Shown piece by piece: positions 63,064-64,000 of a stretch of DNA of 64,000 nt. The translations under genes and the position numbers were made by a program. The stretch covers positions 124,001 to 188,000 of the forward strand of contig NZ_LZJR01000154.1 of NCBI RefSeq assembly GCF_001667925.1, given 5' to 3'. The notes under the pieces are model-generated. The model worked only from the letters and a program-made list of their open reading frames with translations, was not told the origin of the DNA and ran no database searches. Numbering within the stretch: the stretch's first letter is position 1; each line of letters opens with the position of its first letter. Source of the stretch: Mycobacterium sp. E2479. GTDB taxonomy: Bacteria > Actinomycetota > Actinomycetes > Mycobacteriales > Mycobacteriaceae.

Positions 63064-63259
63064 GGCGTCCCTCTTTTCCGATTCCGTTCAACTTCATGTG
63101 TGCCCGGACGAACATCTGGCTGCCGTCGGCGATTCAGTGGGCATGCATCGGCTATTATCTACGCGGCATAACTTTACCGTCTCAGACGTGTGGAGCAAGC
63201 CACTTCGCCGCTGTCGTGGACTCGTGCGGCGTCGACGACGGACACAAGGGACGCCACAG

Positions 63260-64000
63260 ATGGACGACGAGGACCTGACCGAAGAGCAGCGGATGCTGCA
63301 TCAGACCACCAGGCAGTTCATCGAGGAACAGCTGCCGGTGGCGGCGACCCGAATGCTCCACGACGACCCGATGGGCTACGACAGAGCGTGGTTGTCGCGA
63401 ACAGCCGACCTGGGCTGGTACTCAATGCTGATCGCCGAGAAATACGGCGGCGGCAGCATCACTGGTCGCCCGCTCGTCGACCTGACGACCATCGCCGACT
63501 CGGTGGGCCGTTACCTGCAGCCTGGGCCGTTCATACCAATGAACGTTGTCAGCGCTGCGATCTCGGAGTTCGGCACCGACGCGCAGCGCGAAGATCTGCT
63601 CCCCAAGATCGCCTCCGCCGACGTGGTGGCGACGTGGGCCCCGTTCGATCCCGTAGGGGAGTGGGATGCGGGAGCGAGCCTGGAGGTGTCGCGGGATGGC
63701 GAGCAGATCGTGCTTCGAGGCGTGCGCGGCTTTGTCCCGGAAGCCCAGTCCTGCGACTACCTGCTCGCGGCCGGTCGGTGTGGTGGCGAGCCGGTGCAGA
63801 TCATCGTGCCGACCCAGACCGCCGGTCTCGGCGTCGAAGCGCTGACGTGCTACGACCTTTCGCGTCGCGTCGCAGAGGTGTCGTTCGACGGGGTGCGCCT
63901 GCCGGCCGCGGCCGTCCTCGGCTCCGCCGAAGCCGCCGCGACCCAGAACCTGGAGCGTCAGCTGCAGATCGCTGTGGTGCTGGCTTGCGCGGAAACCGTG
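63260..64000 (+). CDS. Acyl-CoA dehydrogenase, N-terminal part (cut by window edge)
   Basis: 247 residues are visible from ATG 63260 and the frame is open at the right edge. It starts LTEEQRMLHQTTRQFIEE and contains GWYSMLIAEKYGGG, both typical of the N-terminal helical domain, then the middle beta domain (VSFDGVRLP). It oxidises acyl-CoA to enoyl-CoA with FAD and passes electrons to ETF. It is divergent from the enoyl-CoA hydratase across 196 bp. Confidence 0.9.
   Translation, partial: MDDEDLTEEQRMLHQTTRQFIEEQLPVAATRMLHDDPMGYDRAWLSRTADLGWYSMLIAEKYGGGSITGRPLVDLTTIADSVGRYLQPGPFIPMNVVSAAISEFGTDAQREDLLPKIASADVVATWAPFDPVGEWDAGASLEVSRDGEQIVLRGVRGFVPEAQSCDYLLAAGRCGGEPVQIIVPTQTAGLGVEALTCYDLSRRVAEVSFDGVRLPAAAVLGSAEAAATQNLERQLQIAVVLACAETV

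Noticed and set aside
16922-64000. Complete genomic island with att sites and integrase
   Set aside because: No integrase gene and no second copy of the tRNA-Leu 3' end could be found by eye within the window, so only the left border is suggested.
1-64000. CRISPR array or rRNA operon
   Set aside because: No regularly spaced repeats and no rRNA-like sequence were seen.

Overview
The window is high-GC DNA of a Mycobacterium (Mycolicibacterium-type, probably environmental). The left part has the gene order of the M. tuberculosis dinG-pncB1-clpS to lprD locus, with near-identical protein motifs. The right part holds a yrbE/mce operon, which is characteristic of mycobacteria and their relatives. 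The species cannot be fixed from the sequence alone.

Bases 1-16826 are mostly core genome: two tandem DegV proteins (the first cut by the window edge), a very large zinc-ribbon/kinase/AAA/cyclase fusion, DinG helicase, PncB1, ClpS, a DUF2017 protein, a P1-family peptidase, a rhomboid protease, MurI, a metallo-beta-lactamase-fold cAMP phosphodiesterase homologue, RNase PH, RdgB, a DUF3817 membrane protein and LprD. Two departures from the usual order stand out. The mec-cysO-cysM block expected between the peptidase and the rhomboid is absent. A gene for a Ddn-like F420-dependent protein sits between rph and rdgB, bracketed by an imperfect 27-bp direct repeat.

A tRNA-Leu(UAG) at 16922-17005 marks the switch to accessory DNA. 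After about 1 kb of apparently non-coding sequence comes a catabolic block (17977-45707): three cytochrome P450s and a 3Fe-4S ferredoxin, a molybdopterin oxidoreductase, a KshA-like Rieske oxygenase, an acyl-CoA synthetase, a CoA-transferase, a thiolase-like protein with its DUF35 partner, three amidohydrolase-2 proteins, a DHDPS-family lyase, an aldehyde dehydrogenase, two DapB-like oxidoreductases, several SDRs, a solute-binding-type protein and a beta-lactamase-fold hydrolase. A TetR-type regulator (46068-46724) is divergent from an operon (46962-58732) that encodes a mycofactocin-type SDR, YrbEA/B, MceA-F, an Mce-associated membrane protein and four small secreted proteins. The simplest reading is that the Mce complex imports a hydrophobic, probably cyclic compound that the neighbouring oxygenases and CoA-dependent enzymes degrade. 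The substrate cannot be named from sequence.

The most interesting signal is a repeated 19-bp inverted repeat, TTTCTAG-N5-CTAGAAA. It is perfect upstream of the Rieske operon (39939-39957), nearly perfect upstream of the CoA-transferase (43091-43109), good upstream of the SDR-mce operon (46900-46918), and present in weaker forms at further promoters of the block. I saw none in the core-gene part. It looks like the operator of one local regulon joining import and catabolism, with the TetR protein as candidate regulator.

Bases 58808-64000 carry a dead IS3-type transposase fragment and then a second lipid-type operon on the minus strand (enoyl-CoA hydratase, NAD-dependent epimerase, mycofactocin-type SDR, a truncated 6PGDH/HIBADH-type gene, another SDR). 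A divergent acyl-CoA dehydrogenase is cut by the right edge.
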